A DNA stretch of 14,498 nt from an uncultured Collinsella sp. GTDB taxonomy: Bacteria > Actinomycetota > Coriobacteriia > Coriobacteriales > Coriobacteriaceae. Both the position numbers and the translations under genes were made by a program. The notes beneath the pieces were generated by a model. It had not been told where the DNA came from. It did not search any database and saw only the letters and a list, made by a program, of their open reading frames with translations. This document shows positions 14,450-14,498 of the stretch, piece by piece. Position 1 is the first letter of the stretch. Each line of letters opens with the position of its first letter. The stretch covers positions 1 to 14,498 of the forward strand of contig CALBOJ010000118.1 of assembly GCA_937896835.1 (NCBI GenBank), given 5' to 3'.

Positions 14450-14489
14450 GCCTCCCATTTCTTGGACACAAGAAATGGGAGGCTTTTTT
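14450..14489 (+). terminator. Perfect hairpin with T tract, also covering a ribosome binding site
   Basis: The 15-base arm 14450-14464 is fully complementary to 14469-14483 around the loop GACA, and six T follow (14484-14489). It has the form of an intrinsic terminator on the + strand. Its 3' arm contains GGGAGG (14477-14482), seven bases before the ATG at 14490. A read-through transcript would therefore either stop here or hide that ribosome binding site. Confidence 0.75.
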
Positions 14490-14498
14490 ATGGCTGGA
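14490..14498 (+). CDS. Possible start of a transposase OrfA (three codons visible)
   Basis: An ATG at 14490 (ATG GCT GGA, M-A-G) is preceded at the right distance by GGGAGG (14477-14482). In an IS150-like element the first transposase frame begins at about this position. Only three codons are in the window, so this is a position-based suggestion. Confidence 0.3.

Larger units (their letters stand above)
14444..14498 (+). mobile_element. Probable left end of an IS3-family (IS150-like) insertion sequence, cut by the window edge
   Basis: The sequence starting at 14444 (TGAACTGCCTCCCATTTC, then TTGGACA) resembles, from memory, the left terminus of IS150 (TGTACTGCACCCATTT, then TTGGAC), including the later GAAATGG. 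It is followed by a ribosome binding site and an ATG 46 bases in, where an IS3-family OrfA would begin. The opposite end and any target duplication lie outside the window, so the element cannot be confirmed. The alternative is a second plain terminator. Confidence 0.5.

Overview
The window is a dense, GC-rich bacterial housekeeping region with every recognisable gene on the + strand. Gene content and order (comM-dprA-trmFO-xerC, rpsB-tsf, pyrH-frr-uppS-cdsA-dxr-rseP-ispG-proS), together with high GC, heavy use of C/G-ending codons and a TrmFO-type tRNA methylase, suggest an actinobacterium of the Coriobacteriia, possibly Collinsella. That placement is inference from style and synteny; no 16S or other marker was searched. 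The order closely follows the Bacillus smf-(topA)-gid-codV ... rpsB-tsf-pyrH-frr-uppS-cdsA-dxr-rasP-proS chromosome segment, without topA and the clpQY/codY block and with ispG inserted before proS.

Region 1 (1-3970) holds four tightly packed genes for DNA handling and tRNA modification. They are the C-terminal part of a ComM/YifB AAA+ protein (cut by the window's left edge), DprA, TrmFO and a XerC-type tyrosine recombinase. comM/dprA overlap as ATGA. trmFO/xerC appear to overlap as ATAG, which implies a non-canonical ATA start for xerC.

Region 2 (about 4020-5891) is a ribosome/translation unit: a good sigma70-type promoter, a leader of about 135 nt, rpsB, tsf and a strong intrinsic terminator. 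An inverted repeat fills the promoter spacer.

Region 3 (about 5913-14398) begins with an extended -10 promoter and runs through pyrH, frr, uppS, cdsA, dxr, rseP, ispG and proS. It ends in a 17-bp terminator hairpin. Genes are separated by a few bases or overlap by one, except for a 25-nt gap before rseP. The unit links UMP supply, ribosome recycling, isoprenoid precursor synthesis (two MEP-pathway enzymes), the undecaprenyl carrier, CDP-diacylglycerol synthesis, a site-2 intramembrane protease and prolyl-tRNA synthetase. Two features stand out. A terminator-shaped hairpin lies inside the first codons of uppS. RseP carries an extra cytoplasmic insertion of about 100 residues that looks like a winged helix.

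Region 4 (14318-14498) has no complete gene. After the proS terminator it appears to contain the left end of an IS3-family (IS150-like) insertion sequence. This has a perfect 15-bp hairpin whose 3' arm holds a Shine-Dalgarno sequence placed before an ATG at 14490, which would be the transposase OrfA start, cut off by the window edge.

I found no CRISPR array, tRNA or rRNA gene, prophage or defence cassette. The most unusual signals are the RseP insertion, the uppS hairpin, the xerC start codon and the IS end.
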